DNA of 25,526 bases from Methanothrix sp. Its GTDB lineage: Archaea; Halobacteriota; Methanosarcinia; Methanotrichales; Methanotrichaceae. This document shows, piece by piece, positions 13,933 to 22,463 of this stretch. The stretch is from contig WOYM01000102.1 of assembly GCA_011620785.1 (NCBI GenBank), positions 1-25,526 of the forward strand, in the 5' to 3' direction. The position numbers and the translations under genes were made by a program. The first letter of the stretch is position 1, and each line of letters starts with the position of its first letter. Below the pieces are notes generated by a model. The model made no database searches, was not told where the DNA came from, and saw nothing but the letters and a program-made list of their open reading frames with translations.

Positions 13933-14766
13933 ATGAAGGTCAAGAGCATACTACTGATCTTGTTGCTGGTATCTTTCTTCGTTTATGTATCAGTCGAAGC
14001 ACGAGAGCAGAATGTGGCAATATCTGGGTCCAGCACCGTAATGCCCCTGGCAGAGATTTCAGCGGAGGAGTTCAATATGCTCCAGGATGACTACCATGTG
14101 ACTGTGACCGCAGGAGGCTCGGGGGTAGGGATTGTGAACGTGGTCGAGGGCAGATCGGCGATCGCCATGACCTCTCGGGAGCTTCATCTGGTGGAGCGAC
14201 AGAGATACGAGACGCCAACAGAGAAGTTTAATGTGATCACCGTGGGATACGATGCCATATGCCTGATGGTCAGCCCAGAGGTTTACGATTTTGGCGTCAC
14301 CGACCTGTCCGCTGATGAGGTGAGGAGGATCTATTCTGGCAGCATCAGCAACTGGAAAGAGCTTGGGGGGCCAGACGAGGAGATCTTCGCCATAGGAAGG
14401 AGGCCAGGCTCTGGAACTAGGGACTCTTTCGATGAGATCATAATGGGAAGTCGAGAGTATGAGACTCCCGGAGTCAGCTATGAGGCGGCTGAAAGCTCCG
14501 AGGTTAAGACGGCTATCCGGGGAAGCGACAATGCCATAGGCTATGTCGGATATAGCTACATAATGAGAGGAGACAGCAAGGTGATATCCCTGGATGGTGT
14601 TCCGCCGACGATAGAAAATATAAAAAATGGAACCTATCCCCTTGCCCGCGAGCTTTACTTCATCACCCTGGGCAGACCAAGTCCTGGGGCAAAGGCATTT
14701 ACCGATTATGTCTTGAGTCCAGAAGGCCAGAAGATTGCGATTGAGAACGGATTCATACCGGCCTGA
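13933..14766 (+). CDS. pstS: Phosphate ABC transporter substrate-binding protein (PstS-like)
   Basis: An exported phosphate-binding protein. A signal peptide (MKVKSILLILLLVSFFVYVS-VEA) is followed by the PstS-type ligand motifs: ISGSSTVMPLAE at about residues 30-41, TAGGSGVGI, AIAMTSREL, and the phosphate-loop segment GRRPGSGTRDSF near residue 160. At 277 aa it is of normal length. The ATG at 13933 is preferred; in-frame GTG and TTG codons lie 3 and 9 bases upstream, and none has a convincing ribosome site. The pstC, pstA, pstB and phoU genes are not in the window, so this is a single binding-protein gene or is separated from its transporter. A related anion such as tungstate is less likely given the GSGTRDSF motif. 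Confidence 0.9.
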   Translation: MKVKSILLILLLVSFFVYVSVEAREQNVAISGSSTVMPLAEISAEEFNMLQDDYHVTVTAGGSGVGIVNVVEGRSAIAMTSRELHLVERQRYETPTEKFNVITVGYDAICLMVSPEVYDFGVTDLSADEVRRIYSGSISNWKELGGPDEEIFAIGRRPGSGTRDSFDEIIMGSREYETPGVSYEAAESSEVKTAIRGSDNAIGYVGYSYIMRGDSKVISLDGVPPTIENIKNGTYPLARELYFITLGRPSPGAKAFTDYVLSPEGQKIAIENGFIPA

Positions 14767-14776
14767 GATGGGACTT

Positions 14777-15181
14777 TCAAGCAGAAGCAAGTGACGGCTC
14801 AGTCGCGATCCGGTCACAGAAGGCTCTGATCTCTTCTGGGCTCATTCTGTTTCTTGGAATCACTGCGACCTGATATCCATCGTCTTCCAGACGGTTAATC
14901 AGATCCCTGAACTGGCTCATGGCCACATTAATCTGTTTTGTGATATCTGGCACCTTCAGAATGACGATCTTTGCCGAAGGGACGACTGCATCCACCACAT
15001 AGCCCCATCGAGTCGGGCGGTGCGTCAGTACTACTACTCCTCTTCTCTTGAGCTCTGAGATTATGCCCTCAAATTTAACCAAATCCGCTGATTCAGATGG
15101 TTTCATTTTAAACGCACCCCATTTCTTACAATTCCGCATCGAAAGAGCCGAACCTGTCGATTGAAGGCCATTGAGCGGCAT
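14777..15181 (-). CDS. Conserved-looking protein of unknown function
   Basis: I do not recognise this 134-aa protein. It has no signal peptide or membrane segment. KFEGIISELKRRGVVVLTHR, GYVVDAVVPSAKIVILKVPD, then QFRDLINRLEDDGYQVAVIP suggest an alternating alpha/beta fold. The ATG at 15181 is supported by AAAGGA 5 bases upstream; a later ATG at about 15106 would remove 25 residues and may be closer to the domain border. It converges on pstS, ending 11 bases from its stop. No functional hint comes from the context. Confidence 0.7.
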   Translation of the reverse strand: MPLNGLQSTGSALSMRNCKKWGAFKMKPSESADLVKFEGIISELKRRGVVVLTHRPTRWGYVVDAVVPSAKIVILKVPDITKQINVAMSQFRDLINRLEDDGYQVAVIPRNRMSPEEIRAFCDRIATEPSLASA

Positions 15182-15268
15182 GAGTATCCTTTTGCCGCTC
15201 GTCTATTTGCCCGAAAGCACCTGCCTTCAAATCAAAACGGATCGACTATTATGTGATGCTAAATTAGC

Positions 15269-15466
15269 TTAATATCTTCTGGATGTTTTGGCAGGTCTGT
15301 GCTTCTGATAGCACTCGCTGCAGTAGACCGGTCTGGATCCATCCGGCTTAAATGGAACCTGGGTCTGCTTGCCGCATTCTGAGCAGGTTACGTCAGTCAT
15401 TTCTCTCGGACCACTATTGTAGCCGCCTCTGCTGCTACCACTATTTTCATATTTTCGCTCAAACAT
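15269..15466 (-). CDS. CxxC-x17-CxxC zinc-ribbon protein
   Basis: A 65-aa protein with a Gly/Ser/Arg-rich N-terminus and one zinc ribbon: C28, C31, C49 and C52, exactly 17 residues between the pairs. This is the recognised small CxxC_CxxC family found in many archaea and bacteria; the core VTCSECGKQTQVPFKPDG and RPVYCSECY is diagnostic. The family function is unknown; RNA or DNA binding is often suspected from the basic ends. An AAAGGT ribosome site lies in one arm of a short inverted repeat upstream of the ATG. Confidence 0.88.
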   Translation of the reverse strand: MFERKYENSGSSRGGYNSGPREMTDVTCSECGKQTQVPFKPDGSRPVYCSECYQKHRPAKTSRRY

Positions 15467-15479
15467 TTAATTCACTTAC

Positions 15480-15499
15480 CTTTTGAATCGACTCAAAAG
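15480..15499 (-). promoter_or_regulatory. Inverted repeat covering the zinc-ribbon ribosome site
   Basis: CTTTTGA and TCAAAAG with a 6-base loop form a 7-bp stem. On the coding strand the second arm (TCAAAAG) runs into GGTAAG, so the AAAGGT site would be partly hidden in the folded mRNA. Confidence 0.4.
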
Positions 15500-15653
15500 A
15501 ATCGAGACTGCTACAGAAAACATCTCAACAAATTACTTTGATAGACGAAATGCAGCAATACATGCAGGATGGCTGAGCATATATACTTGTTGGTAAAAAA
15601 ATATGATAGCAGCCGCCTTTCCGCTGCCAAAATGCCCGGCCATCTCCTGCCGA

Positions 15654-16757
15654 TCATCTCCTCTTGGTGATTATCGAGAGCACATCGCAATCCTGGAGCT
15701 CATGATCCAGCCCTATGGACTGGCCAGGGAACTTGGCGCTCTTTCCCCAGACCAGTGCATATCGAAATAGGTTTACGAAGTCCCTATGAAGATGCTCGCA
15801 TACCGATTTCACTGTGCTTCCATCCAGGAGCACCAGAGGCTCCTCAAGATCTGCTTTGCCTCCCTTGGGCTTGAGATAGATGCGAATGAATCCCAGCGTC
15901 TCATATATACGGTCTTTTAGCTCCTCGAGGCCTTCAGTGGTGGCGCAGGATATGGGCATATAGTCCCTACCCAGGTCTTCCTCGATCTTGTCCTCGATCC
16001 CACCGTAGCGCAGGTCGAACTTGTTTATAGCCACCAGAGAGGGAATATAGACCCTGTTCCCGGCCAGGAAGTCGACCAGGGTGTCAGTGTCTATATCCTC
16101 CCGAACGGTTACATTGGCGTTCACAATGCCGTAGGCGCGGATGATCTCTGCGATCTCGAACTCCGTCATCCGGGTCAGGGGAACAGTGCTGCGCACTATG
16201 ATGCCCCCCTTCTTCTCCTGGGTGATGTGGATGTTTGGCGGCTGCTTGTCCAGCCTTATGCCGGCCTCATAGAGCTCCCGCTCCAGGATCTTCAGATTGT
16301 AATTGAATACGTCCCCCAATAAGAGGATCATATCCGCGGCCCGGGCGGCAGTAATCACCTCTCTGCCCCGGCCCTTTCCCCGCGCCGCTCCTTTGATGAT
16401 CCCTGGCATATCCAGGATCTGGATCTCGGCGCCTTTGTGCTTCATCACCCCAGGAATGACCTCGAGGGTGGTGAACTGATAGGCTGCCACCTCGGACTTG
16501 GATCCGGTCAGATAATTGAGCAGGCTGGACTTGCCTACGGACGGGAACCCCACCAGGGCTACCGTGGCATCTCCTGATTTTTTGATGTAGTATCTTCTGC
16601 CCCCTCCGCCGCCCTTGATCTTCTGAAGCTCCTGCTGGGCCCTCAGCTTCGCTATTTTGGCCTTAATCTTGCCCAGATGATGCTCGGTGGCCTTGTTCTT
16701 CTGAGTGTTGAAGATCTCCTCTTCCAGCGCCTTGATCTGCTCCTCGATGGTTGCCAT
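15654..16757 (-). CDS. DRG-type (Obg superfamily) GTPase
   Basis: A cytoplasmic translation-associated GTPase of the developmentally regulated GTP-binding (DRG/Rbg) family, universal in archaea and eukaryotes. The 367-aa protein begins with a helical region (ATIEEQIKALEEEIFNTQKN), then has G1 GFPSVGKSS near residue 70, G3 DMPGIIKGAARGKGRG, the inserted S5D2L-like domain, G4 NKFD, and a C-terminal TGS domain (residues 290-367). I chose the ATG at 16757, which has AGAGGA upstream and matches family length; the frame stays open to 16940 but overlaps the upstream gene. It lies 125 bases after the Cas4-like gene, same strand. Confidence 0.93.
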   Translation of the reverse strand: MATIEEQIKALEEEIFNTQKNKATEHHLGKIKAKIAKLRAQQELQKIKGGGGGRRYYIKKSGDATVALVGFPSVGKSSLLNYLTGSKSEVAAYQFTTLEVIPGVMKHKGAEIQILDMPGIIKGAARGKGRGREVITAARAADMILLLGDVFNYNLKILERELYEAGIRLDKQPPNIHITQEKKGGIIVRSTVPLTRMTEFEIAEIIRAYGIVNANVTVREDIDTDTLVDFLAGNRVYIPSLVAINKFDLRYGGIEDKIEEDLGRDYMPISCATTEGLEELKDRIYETLGFIRIYLKPKGGKADLEEPLVLLDGSTVKSVCEHLHRDFVNLFRYALVWGKSAKFPGQSIGLDHELQDCDVLSIITKRR

Positions 16758-16882
16758 TTTGTATTTCCTCTTGGTGGGCAGGACAGCCAAATGAGCCTTC
16801 CAGCCATCAAATAGAAGTGTGATGCGCCACTTTCCCAAGAGCAATAGGGCTCCTCCTTTAAAAGCTATGGGATGGGTGGCAA

Positions 16883-17599
16883 TTAGAAGAACTTTGAGGC
16901 CAAAGAGTGCCTCATCTCGCACATCGTCTGTGCATGGCATGACTGGCAGGGGGAGCCTTCCGGCCGGTCGGGAAGCTGGCCATCTTTGATCAGGCGAACT
17001 CTATCACGAATGCGCAGCACCCGGGCTTTGTCTGTGCTGCGGACGGGCACCCTTCGCACCATGCCCAGGCTTGGATACTCCACCTGTCCCCAATCCACCT
17101 TTATATTCTCCTTCTCTCCTAAAAGGAGTGAATAGCCGGCCAGCATGAGACGATCCCTCTTCCAGATTCCGTTCTCTGGCGGCCGGCCGGTGCGGATGAT
17201 CGAGGGGGTATCTCCTGGAGCCAGCCTGTCCAGCCTGCCGGAGAGACCCAGCTTCTCCGAATAGAGCTCCACCTCTGCCTCAAAGGGGATGAGCTGATCC
17301 ATCCAGCCAATAAGGCCTCTAGCCATCGATCCAATCTCCTCATCCGCCTCATTCAAAGCGGCCTGAAGTTCATCATCCTTAAGATCATAGACTAAAGGCA
17401 GCTCCACCTTCAGCCTCAGGAGGGCTTCCTTAAGCTGGCCTTCCAGATCATCCTTCTGCAGCAATGAGAGAGCGAGGCTGTGCATCAGGATCTGCTTGGC
17501 ACTGCCAAATCTGGGCAGCTTTCCAAGGGAATCAAAATAGACAAGCCGGGGGCAGCGAAGATACAGACCTATATCGGAGATCCTGACAACTTGGTACAT
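16883..17599 (-). CDS. Cas4/Dna2-like protein, probably without nuclease activity
   Basis: A 238-aa protein with the layout of the Cas4/Dna2 (DUF83, RecB-like) family: the first cysteine in LYLRCPRLVYF (C16) and a C-terminal CQSCHAQTMC cluster (C218, C221, C227), the four ligands that hold a [4Fe-4S] cluster in Cas4. GRLDRL supplies the motif Asp (D124), and LMLAGYSLLL the conserved motif III region. The E-x-K before TG is missing: S133-I-I-R136-T-G stands there. Metal-dependent cleavage is therefore doubtful. No CRISPR array or other cas gene is nearby, so a housekeeping role is more likely. GAGGGCAG precedes the ATG. Confidence 0.8.
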   Translation of the reverse strand: MYQVVRISDIGLYLRCPRLVYFDSLGKLPRFGSAKQILMHSLALSLLQKDDLEGQLKEALLRLKVELPLVYDLKDDELQAALNEADEEIGSMARGLIGWMDQLIPFEAEVELYSEKLGLSGRLDRLAPGDTPSIIRTGRPPENGIWKRDRLMLAGYSLLLGEKENIKVDWGQVEYPSLGMVRRVPVRSTDKARVLRIRDRVRLIKDGQLPDRPEGSPCQSCHAQTMCEMRHSLASKFF

Positions 17600-17648
17600 C
17601 TGCCCTCTATCTGCCCCTGATATTTAAAAGATTTTTGGATATTACCTC

Positions 17649-18959
17649 CTAAAAAGAGCGCGATGGCCTGGCCCTGGATCGCAGCGATTGAGTCAGGTTA
17701 GCCATCTTGGCAGAACTGTCCTCCTCCTGCCCCAAGGCCAATTTAACCAGCCAGACATCTTCTGCTCCAGATCCAAAGGATGAGGTTATTCCCGCCAGGA
17801 TGTAGTCTCCCTGCCGATTCTGAATGGCATAGCTTCCGAGATCATCCCTTTTACCACCGAGAACCCTTCTCCACTCCTCCAGTCCGACAGAGTTGGTCTT
17901 TATGATCAGGGCATCCCTTCCCGAATCAGCATTATCGATCCTTCCACCGATGACAAAGCCGCCATCCATCGTCTGCTGCAGGGATGTTCCCGAGCTTCCC
18001 AGGTACGATCTCTCCCAGATCTTCCGGCCTTGCTGATCCAGCCGGATAAGAATGATCTTCTCCTCCTCCAGGCCTGACTCCGACCTGCCTACCAGGGCGT
18101 AACCATTGGCCAGCTCCGCCACCTGGAAGGCGACATCATCCTTATCTCCCCCATAGCTTGAATTCCAGCTCATGACGCCCTGGTCATCGGTCTTCAAGAG
18201 CCAGATATCGTCCCCCCTTTTCCCCAGGGATGCCGTCCTGCCGGCCACAATAAAGCCGCCATCCTGGCTTTGCAGTACAGACAATCCCACATCCTCATCT
18301 GCCCCTCCATAGCTTCTATCCCATAGCAGATTCCCGTTGCTGTCGGTACGGATGAGCCAGAGGTCCTTTCTACCAATGCTCTTTGATTGGGTATAGCCGG
18401 TTGCGATATATCCCCCATCATCGGTTTCATCCACTGACCAGCCACCATCGCCTGAAGAGTGCACAAAACCGCCAAAGGTCTTATCCCAGAGCAGGCTTCC
18501 ATTCCCGTCCATCCTGATGAGCCACAGCCGCTCCTCGCCCAAGCCAAAGGAGTTGGTGCTTCCGGCGATGATATAGCCGCTATCTGTGGTCTCCCGGACA
18601 AAATAGCCTACGTCCTCGCCCGATCCACCCATAATCCTGCTCCATAAGGGATTCCCCTCTGGATCGACTCTTACTAACCACAGGTCGCTTCCCTCCCCCC
18701 TGGTTGCCGTATGGCCCACGAGGATGTAACCGCCATCATTGGTCTCCTGGACTGACCAGGCACCATCGCCATACCTTCCTCCGTAGGTCCTGTTCCATTC
18801 CTCTGTCAGTTCCCCACTATAAAGAGAGGCTGCGGCGGGAGAGATATGATAAAAAGAGATGAGGAAGACGAAGAGAAGCGATGCCAGGAGTGGCAACACC
18901 AGTAGAATTGACTGAAAGCGACGAGATGCAGTCCCCAGGCGGATATTGGTCTTTTTCAT
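17649..18959 (-). CDS. Exported seven-repeat beta-propeller-like protein
   Basis: A 436-aa protein with a hydrophobic N-terminal segment (about residues 18-40), either a signal peptide or an anchor. The rest is built of about seven repeats of 50-55 aa. Each reads approximately W-x2-xYGG-x3-D-x-G-x-SV-x-ET-x-DGGYI-x-AG-x-T, then DLWLIRxDxxGNxLW. Seven blades is a common size for a closed propeller. The repeats begin near residues 55, 109, 162, 220, 273, 325 and 374; the sixth lacks the GG and is shorter. No catalytic residues stand out; a binding or structural role on the cell surface is inferred. It lies 16 bases downstream of the sequon-rich protein gene, so the two are probably co-transcribed. 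Confidence 0.85.
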   Translation of the reverse strand: MKKTNIRLGTASRRFQSILLVLPLLASLLFVFLISFYHISPAAASLYSGELTEEWNRTYGGRYGDGAWSVQETNDGGYILVGHTATRGEGSDLWLVRVDPEGNPLWSRIMGGSGEDVGYFVRETTDSGYIIAGSTNSFGLGEERLWLIRMDGNGSLLWDKTFGGFVHSSGDGGWSVDETDDGGYIATGYTQSKSIGRKDLWLIRTDSNGNLLWDRSYGGADEDVGLSVLQSQDGGFIVAGRTASLGKRGDDIWLLKTDDQGVMSWNSSYGGDKDDVAFQVAELANGYALVGRSESGLEEEKIILIRLDQQGRKIWERSYLGSSGTSLQQTMDGGFVIGGRIDNADSGRDALIIKTNSVGLEEWRRVLGGKRDDLGSYAIQNRQGDYILAGITSSFGSGAEDVWLVKLALGQEEDSSAKMANLTQSLRSRARPSRSF

Positions 18960-18975
18960 GGTATCTTGACCGCCT

Positions 18976-19611
18976 CTAGATTCCTATATCCTGGAATTTT
19001 ACTGCCTTTTCCATAGAGAAGCTCCCGCTAAGGAAGGTGCTGGAGTCGATGTTGTTCTTGCCCATCTGATGCTGGGAGGACTTGATTCCATAGTAGCCAT
19101 CGAACTTAGCATTGCTGCTGGAACCTATGCCTTGATTTCCAGTTGAACCACCATGGGCCGGGATTGATGAGTTTAGCACAGATTGATTGCCAGCGAATGC
19201 TTCAGTGGCAGATCCATTGATAGCTGATGAGTTGATTGATGCATTAGTGGTTGAGAAGTTTAGTGCTGATATGTTAGCAATTGAAGAGTTGAGGACTGAT
19301 GTGCCAGCTACAGAATGATTCGTGCCAGGCAATTCCGGATTGAGTGGATTTGATCCCTTCAAACCAGAGCTGATAGAATCGCCATTGCCACCCTTTCCCA
19401 CACCGGCCGATTGGCTCTTGGACATCATATCAACTAGGGCTCCGGCCATCCTCTCCTCCAGCCTCTTCGTGTCTGTACTCATGATCGACAATCTGGAGGT
19501 CTCATATCCAGCAAGGCCGTCTTGGCCATCTTCGTTCTGGGAAGGAGAAGACAATACAGGAAAGACAATTGTCAATATTATCATGATCAAGACTGCAATT
19601 TCCGCTTTCAT
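18976..19611 (-). CDS. Exported Asn/Ser-rich protein with many N-glycosylation sequons
   Basis: A 211-aa protein with a signal peptide (KAEIAVLIMIILTIVFPVLS). Its middle (about residues 95-160) contains nine N-x-S/T sequons in short near-repeats such as NSSIANISALNFSTTNASIN, the kind of stretch that is heavily N-glycosylated on archaeal cell surfaces. The C-terminal 50 residues (FDGYYGIKSSQHQMGKNNID) are less biased. I preferred the ATG at 19611, which has GGTGA 5 bases upstream; in-frame ATG and TTG codons at 19623 and 19626 are possible. No known family. The propeller protein follows at once, suggesting a joint surface role. Confidence 0.75.
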   Translation of the reverse strand: MKAEIAVLIMIILTIVFPVLSSPSQNEDGQDGLAGYETSRLSIMSTDTKRLEERMAGALVDMMSKSQSAGVGKGGNGDSISSGLKGSNPLNPELPGTNHSVAGTSVLNSSIANISALNFSTTNASINSSAINGSATEAFAGNQSVLNSSIPAHGGSTGNQGIGSSSNAKFDGYYGIKSSQHQMGKNNIDSSTFLSGSFSMEKAVKFQDIGI

Positions 19612-19757
19612 TACCCTCACCATCAATGCTACAGAGTAAGGATGTCATCAATACAATTTCAACTTTTCTATACAAGAGAGTCTTTTGCAATGGTTTCTCC
19701 CCTATTTCTTCCGTTCTATGGATAGCATTTATCTGTTCCCAGTGGAATCATGCCTCT

Positions 19758-22091
19758 GTGTACCTGGATTATTTCCCCTATGAGTCTCTCCGGCCTCACC
19801 AGGACAGGATGCTGGACGCAGTCTATGATGTGGTGAGCAGAGGAAAGCAGGGCATTCTGATGATAGATGCTCCCACCGGCACTGGAAAGACGAGCTGCAT
19901 CAGCGCCGCTCTGGCCGCCGCTCCGGGAAAGATCGTGGTAGCAGTGAGAACCGTCTCTCAGATCGATATCTACATCGATGAGATCAATCGAATTTGGTCC
20001 AAGACCCGCCACAAGCCGGAGATCGCCTATATGGTGGGAAAGCAGAGGATCTGCCCTCTGGAGGGCGAGTTCCGAGCAGAGAGCGTCTATGCCGGCTGCT
20101 TGAGGCTTAGAGAGTGGACGAAAAACTATGTCTCCTCGAAGATCGGCAAGGGCAATGCAGCCATCTACGATCCTTATGCAGATAGCATTCCCGAGGAGGA
20201 GCCGGGTTACAGGACGTTCTGCCCGTACTACCTGCGAAGCAGAGAGGGCTTTGAGATAAATGGAACCGTCCATTTCCGCCGCTCCGCCAGGGCCCTGGAT
20301 GTAGTAGAGGGCCTGAAAAAGAGGGTCACTGCACCCTCGGGGCTTATGGACTCCTGCCAGGGCATCTGCCCCTATGAGATCATGAGCCTTTACGCCAAGA
20401 ACAGCGATATAGTGATCATGAACTACTCTCACCTCTTCAGTCCTGAATTCCAGGACATCATCTTCCAGTGGCTGGAGATGGACTCGGAGAAGGTCACCCT
20501 GATCATAGATGAGGCCCATAACCTGGGAGATGCGGTAAGAGCGATGAACTCACGCCACCTCACCCAAAGGATGATAGATCTTGCCGAGACCGAGGTGGAG
20601 AAGTTCGAGGGCACCTTGGGGCAGGCAAGGCTGGAGGAGACGAGGGAGGAAGCCTCCTGGAGGAGAGAGGGAATCAGGATCATACGACAGCTCCTTCCCA
20701 GGCTCCGGAGGTTCCTTCAGAGCCGACTGGATAGAATGCCCGAGGGCGAGGCCCTGATGGATGCCGATCTATTTCGCGCCTTCCTCTATGATGGAATCGA
20801 TGACATCGAAGACGCGTTATCATATTTCTCAGATGTTGCAGTGGCAGTCGCCGATCTGAACCTGGCGGAAGGAGATAGGGAGAACCTGCAGGGGGATATT
20901 CAGCCCAGCCTCGCCCTGGTGCTGCTATTTCTCAGAGACATGGAGACGGCGGAGACCGATGTCGCCCTTCAGAGGAAGATCGTGGTCACCGCTACGGGAA
21001 AAAGGAAGCTCGTCCGGCTGGAGGTCAATAACATCGATCCGGCTGCCAACATCCGGCGGATTACAGACAACGTCAATGCCACTATCATGCTCTCCGGCAC
21101 CTTCTCCCCCCTGGAGGCTTATGAGCTCTACTGCCTGGGAGAGGAGGGCAGAGCAGAGAAGCTCTGCCTGCCCAACCCCTTCCCCAAGGAAAACCGCCTC
21201 CTTCTGGTGGCTAAGAAGGCCACGACCCAGCTGGAGCAGAGGGAGGATATGGACAATAGGGAGGAGATATCGGGGCACATAAGATCACTGATCGAGTGCG
21301 TCCCGGGAAATGTGGCGGTGTTTTTCACCTCTTATCCCATGATGAACAATTACCGGGACGTCTGTCTCTCATCCTCAAGAAAGGTTGGAAAGAAGCTCTG
21401 TGTTGAGCCCCGCAGCGCAGACCAGGTCCCTGAGCTTCTGGATCTGTTCTTCTCTTTGGGAGCCCAAGGCGGTGCGGTTCTGACTGGAGTGTGCGGGGGA
21501 AAGCTGGCTGAGGGGATCGACTATAAAGGCGAGGCCCTGAAAGGAGTGGCAGTGGTAGGGCTGCCTTTGTCGGCATACGACGAGATCCAAAAGGAGATCA
21601 ACAGCTACTACACCATGAAATATGGCAAGATCAAGGGTATGCTCATCGCCTACACCCTGCCTGCGATAAACCGGGGGCTGCAGGCTGCTGGAAGGGTTAT
21701 CCGGGCGGAATCGGAAAGGGGCGTACTGCTGTTCTGCGACCGCAGGTTTGGAGATGACGATCTCGGGGGAGTCAATCAGTTCCTTCCAGGCTGGGTGAGG
21801 GAGGAGTTGATTTTGGTGGATGCCAGAGAAGGAGGGGAATTGATCCGGGAGAAGATCGCGAAATGGAAGATGGAGAATGATTCCGGAGGCACTCTGGAAA
21901 GCAATTCTAAAATCCTCCCTGCAGGCGATTCGAAGAACGCTTCCCAGAGAGGGGGAGTGCAGGAGGGCAGCAGTAAGAGGGATGAGCCCTCATCTGCCAA
22001 GAGGACAAGGCCGCGAAGGGGAGGCAAGAGGGATCTGAGGGAGCTGGCAAGATCTCTAGGCCTGGGAGACCCAGGTTCTAAGAGAAGCTGA
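19758..22091 (+). CDS. XPD/Rad3-family DNA helicase
   Basis: An ATP-dependent superfamily 2 helicase of the XPD/Rad3/DinG type, active in DNA repair. The 777-aa product has Walker A DAPTGTGKTS (residues 37-46), the DEAH box (251-254), motif VI QAAGRVIRAESERG near residue 680, and cysteines suited to the XPD iron-sulfur domain (C99, C114, C155, C200, C204). A basic tail rich in Lys/Arg/Ser (from about residue 715) is unusual and may bind nucleic acid. I chose the GTG at 19758 because YFPYESLRPHQ is where the family starts; the frame runs open to 19626, but that stretch overlaps the divergent gene's promoter and reads poorly. No strong ribosome site is seen. Confidence 0.88.
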   Translation: MYLDYFPYESLRPHQDRMLDAVYDVVSRGKQGILMIDAPTGTGKTSCISAALAAAPGKIVVAVRTVSQIDIYIDEINRIWSKTRHKPEIAYMVGKQRICPLEGEFRAESVYAGCLRLREWTKNYVSSKIGKGNAAIYDPYADSIPEEEPGYRTFCPYYLRSREGFEINGTVHFRRSARALDVVEGLKKRVTAPSGLMDSCQGICPYEIMSLYAKNSDIVIMNYSHLFSPEFQDIIFQWLEMDSEKVTLIIDEAHNLGDAVRAMNSRHLTQRMIDLAETEVEKFEGTLGQARLEETREEASWRREGIRIIRQLLPRLRRFLQSRLDRMPEGEALMDADLFRAFLYDGIDDIEDALSYFSDVAVAVADLNLAEGDRENLQGDIQPSLALVLLFLRDMETAETDVALQRKIVVTATGKRKLVRLEVNNIDPAANIRRITDNVNATIMLSGTFSPLEAYELYCLGEEGRAEKLCLPNPFPKENRLLLVAKKATTQLEQREDMDNREEISGHIRSLIECVPGNVAVFFTSYPMMNNYRDVCLSSSRKVGKKLCVEPRSADQVPELLDLFFSLGAQGGAVLTGVCGGKLAEGIDYKGEALKGVAVVGLPLSAYDEIQKEINSYYTMKYGKIKGMLIAYTLPAINRGLQAAGRVIRAESERGVLLFCDRRFGDDDLGGVNQFLPGWVREELILVDAREGGELIREKIAKWKMENDSGGTLESNSKILPAGDSKNASQRGGVQEGSSKRDEPSSAKRTRPRRGGKRDLRELARSLGLGDPGSKRS

Positions 22092-22118
22092 TCCCGCCTT
22101 TTGGATGGATTGGGGAAT

Positions 22119-22463
22119 CTAGTTGATCTGTTCTGCCTCGATCACCCGCAGAGGAATGGTGCCCAGGGCCTTTCCAACCGTTGATTTTGCTATCCTTCCT
22201 GCATGCTCCTCGCTCTCTGCATTGAAGATCTTGATCTCAAATAAAAGGGCCACCAGAGCTGTGTTGGAGACGAGAAAGACGCCATCTAAGGGCTCATTGC
22301 ACTCCGGGCAATCCCATTGGCCCACCTCTACCTCAACAAAGTCCATCTTTCTCTGGTTCAATCTCTTTCCTGCCTCAGAGATGGCCACACCGATGGCATC
22401 ATCCTCGGTCTTGACATCTCTGACCAGCCAGGCACCCTCCAACAAGACATTGAAATTCGGCAT
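22119..22463 (-). CDS. DUF555 (UPF0212) family protein
   Basis: A small archaeal protein of the DUF555 family, known mainly from methanogens and relatives, with no assigned function. The 114-aa length and the start MPNFNVLLEGAWLVRDV are typical, as are DFVEVEVGQWDCPECNEPLD (a CxxC that could bind zinc) and the ending VGKALGTIPLRVIEAEQI. It converges on the helicase gene, ending 28 bases from its stop. No clear ribosome site precedes the ATG. Confidence 0.9.
   Translation of the reverse strand: MPNFNVLLEGAWLVRDVKTEDDAIGVAISEAGKRLNQRKMDFVEVEVGQWDCPECNEPLDGVFLVSNTALVALLFEIKIFNAESEEHAGRIAKSTVGKALGTIPLRVIEAEQIN

Noticed and set aside
16758..16940. Upstream extension of the GTPase by 61 codons
   Set aside because: It overlaps the end of the Cas4-like gene, while the ATG at 16757 has a ribosome site and gives the usual family length.
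16883..17599. A CRISPR-Cas locus suggested by the Cas4-like protein
   Set aside because: No repeat array, cas1, cas2 or effector gene is present anywhere in the window.
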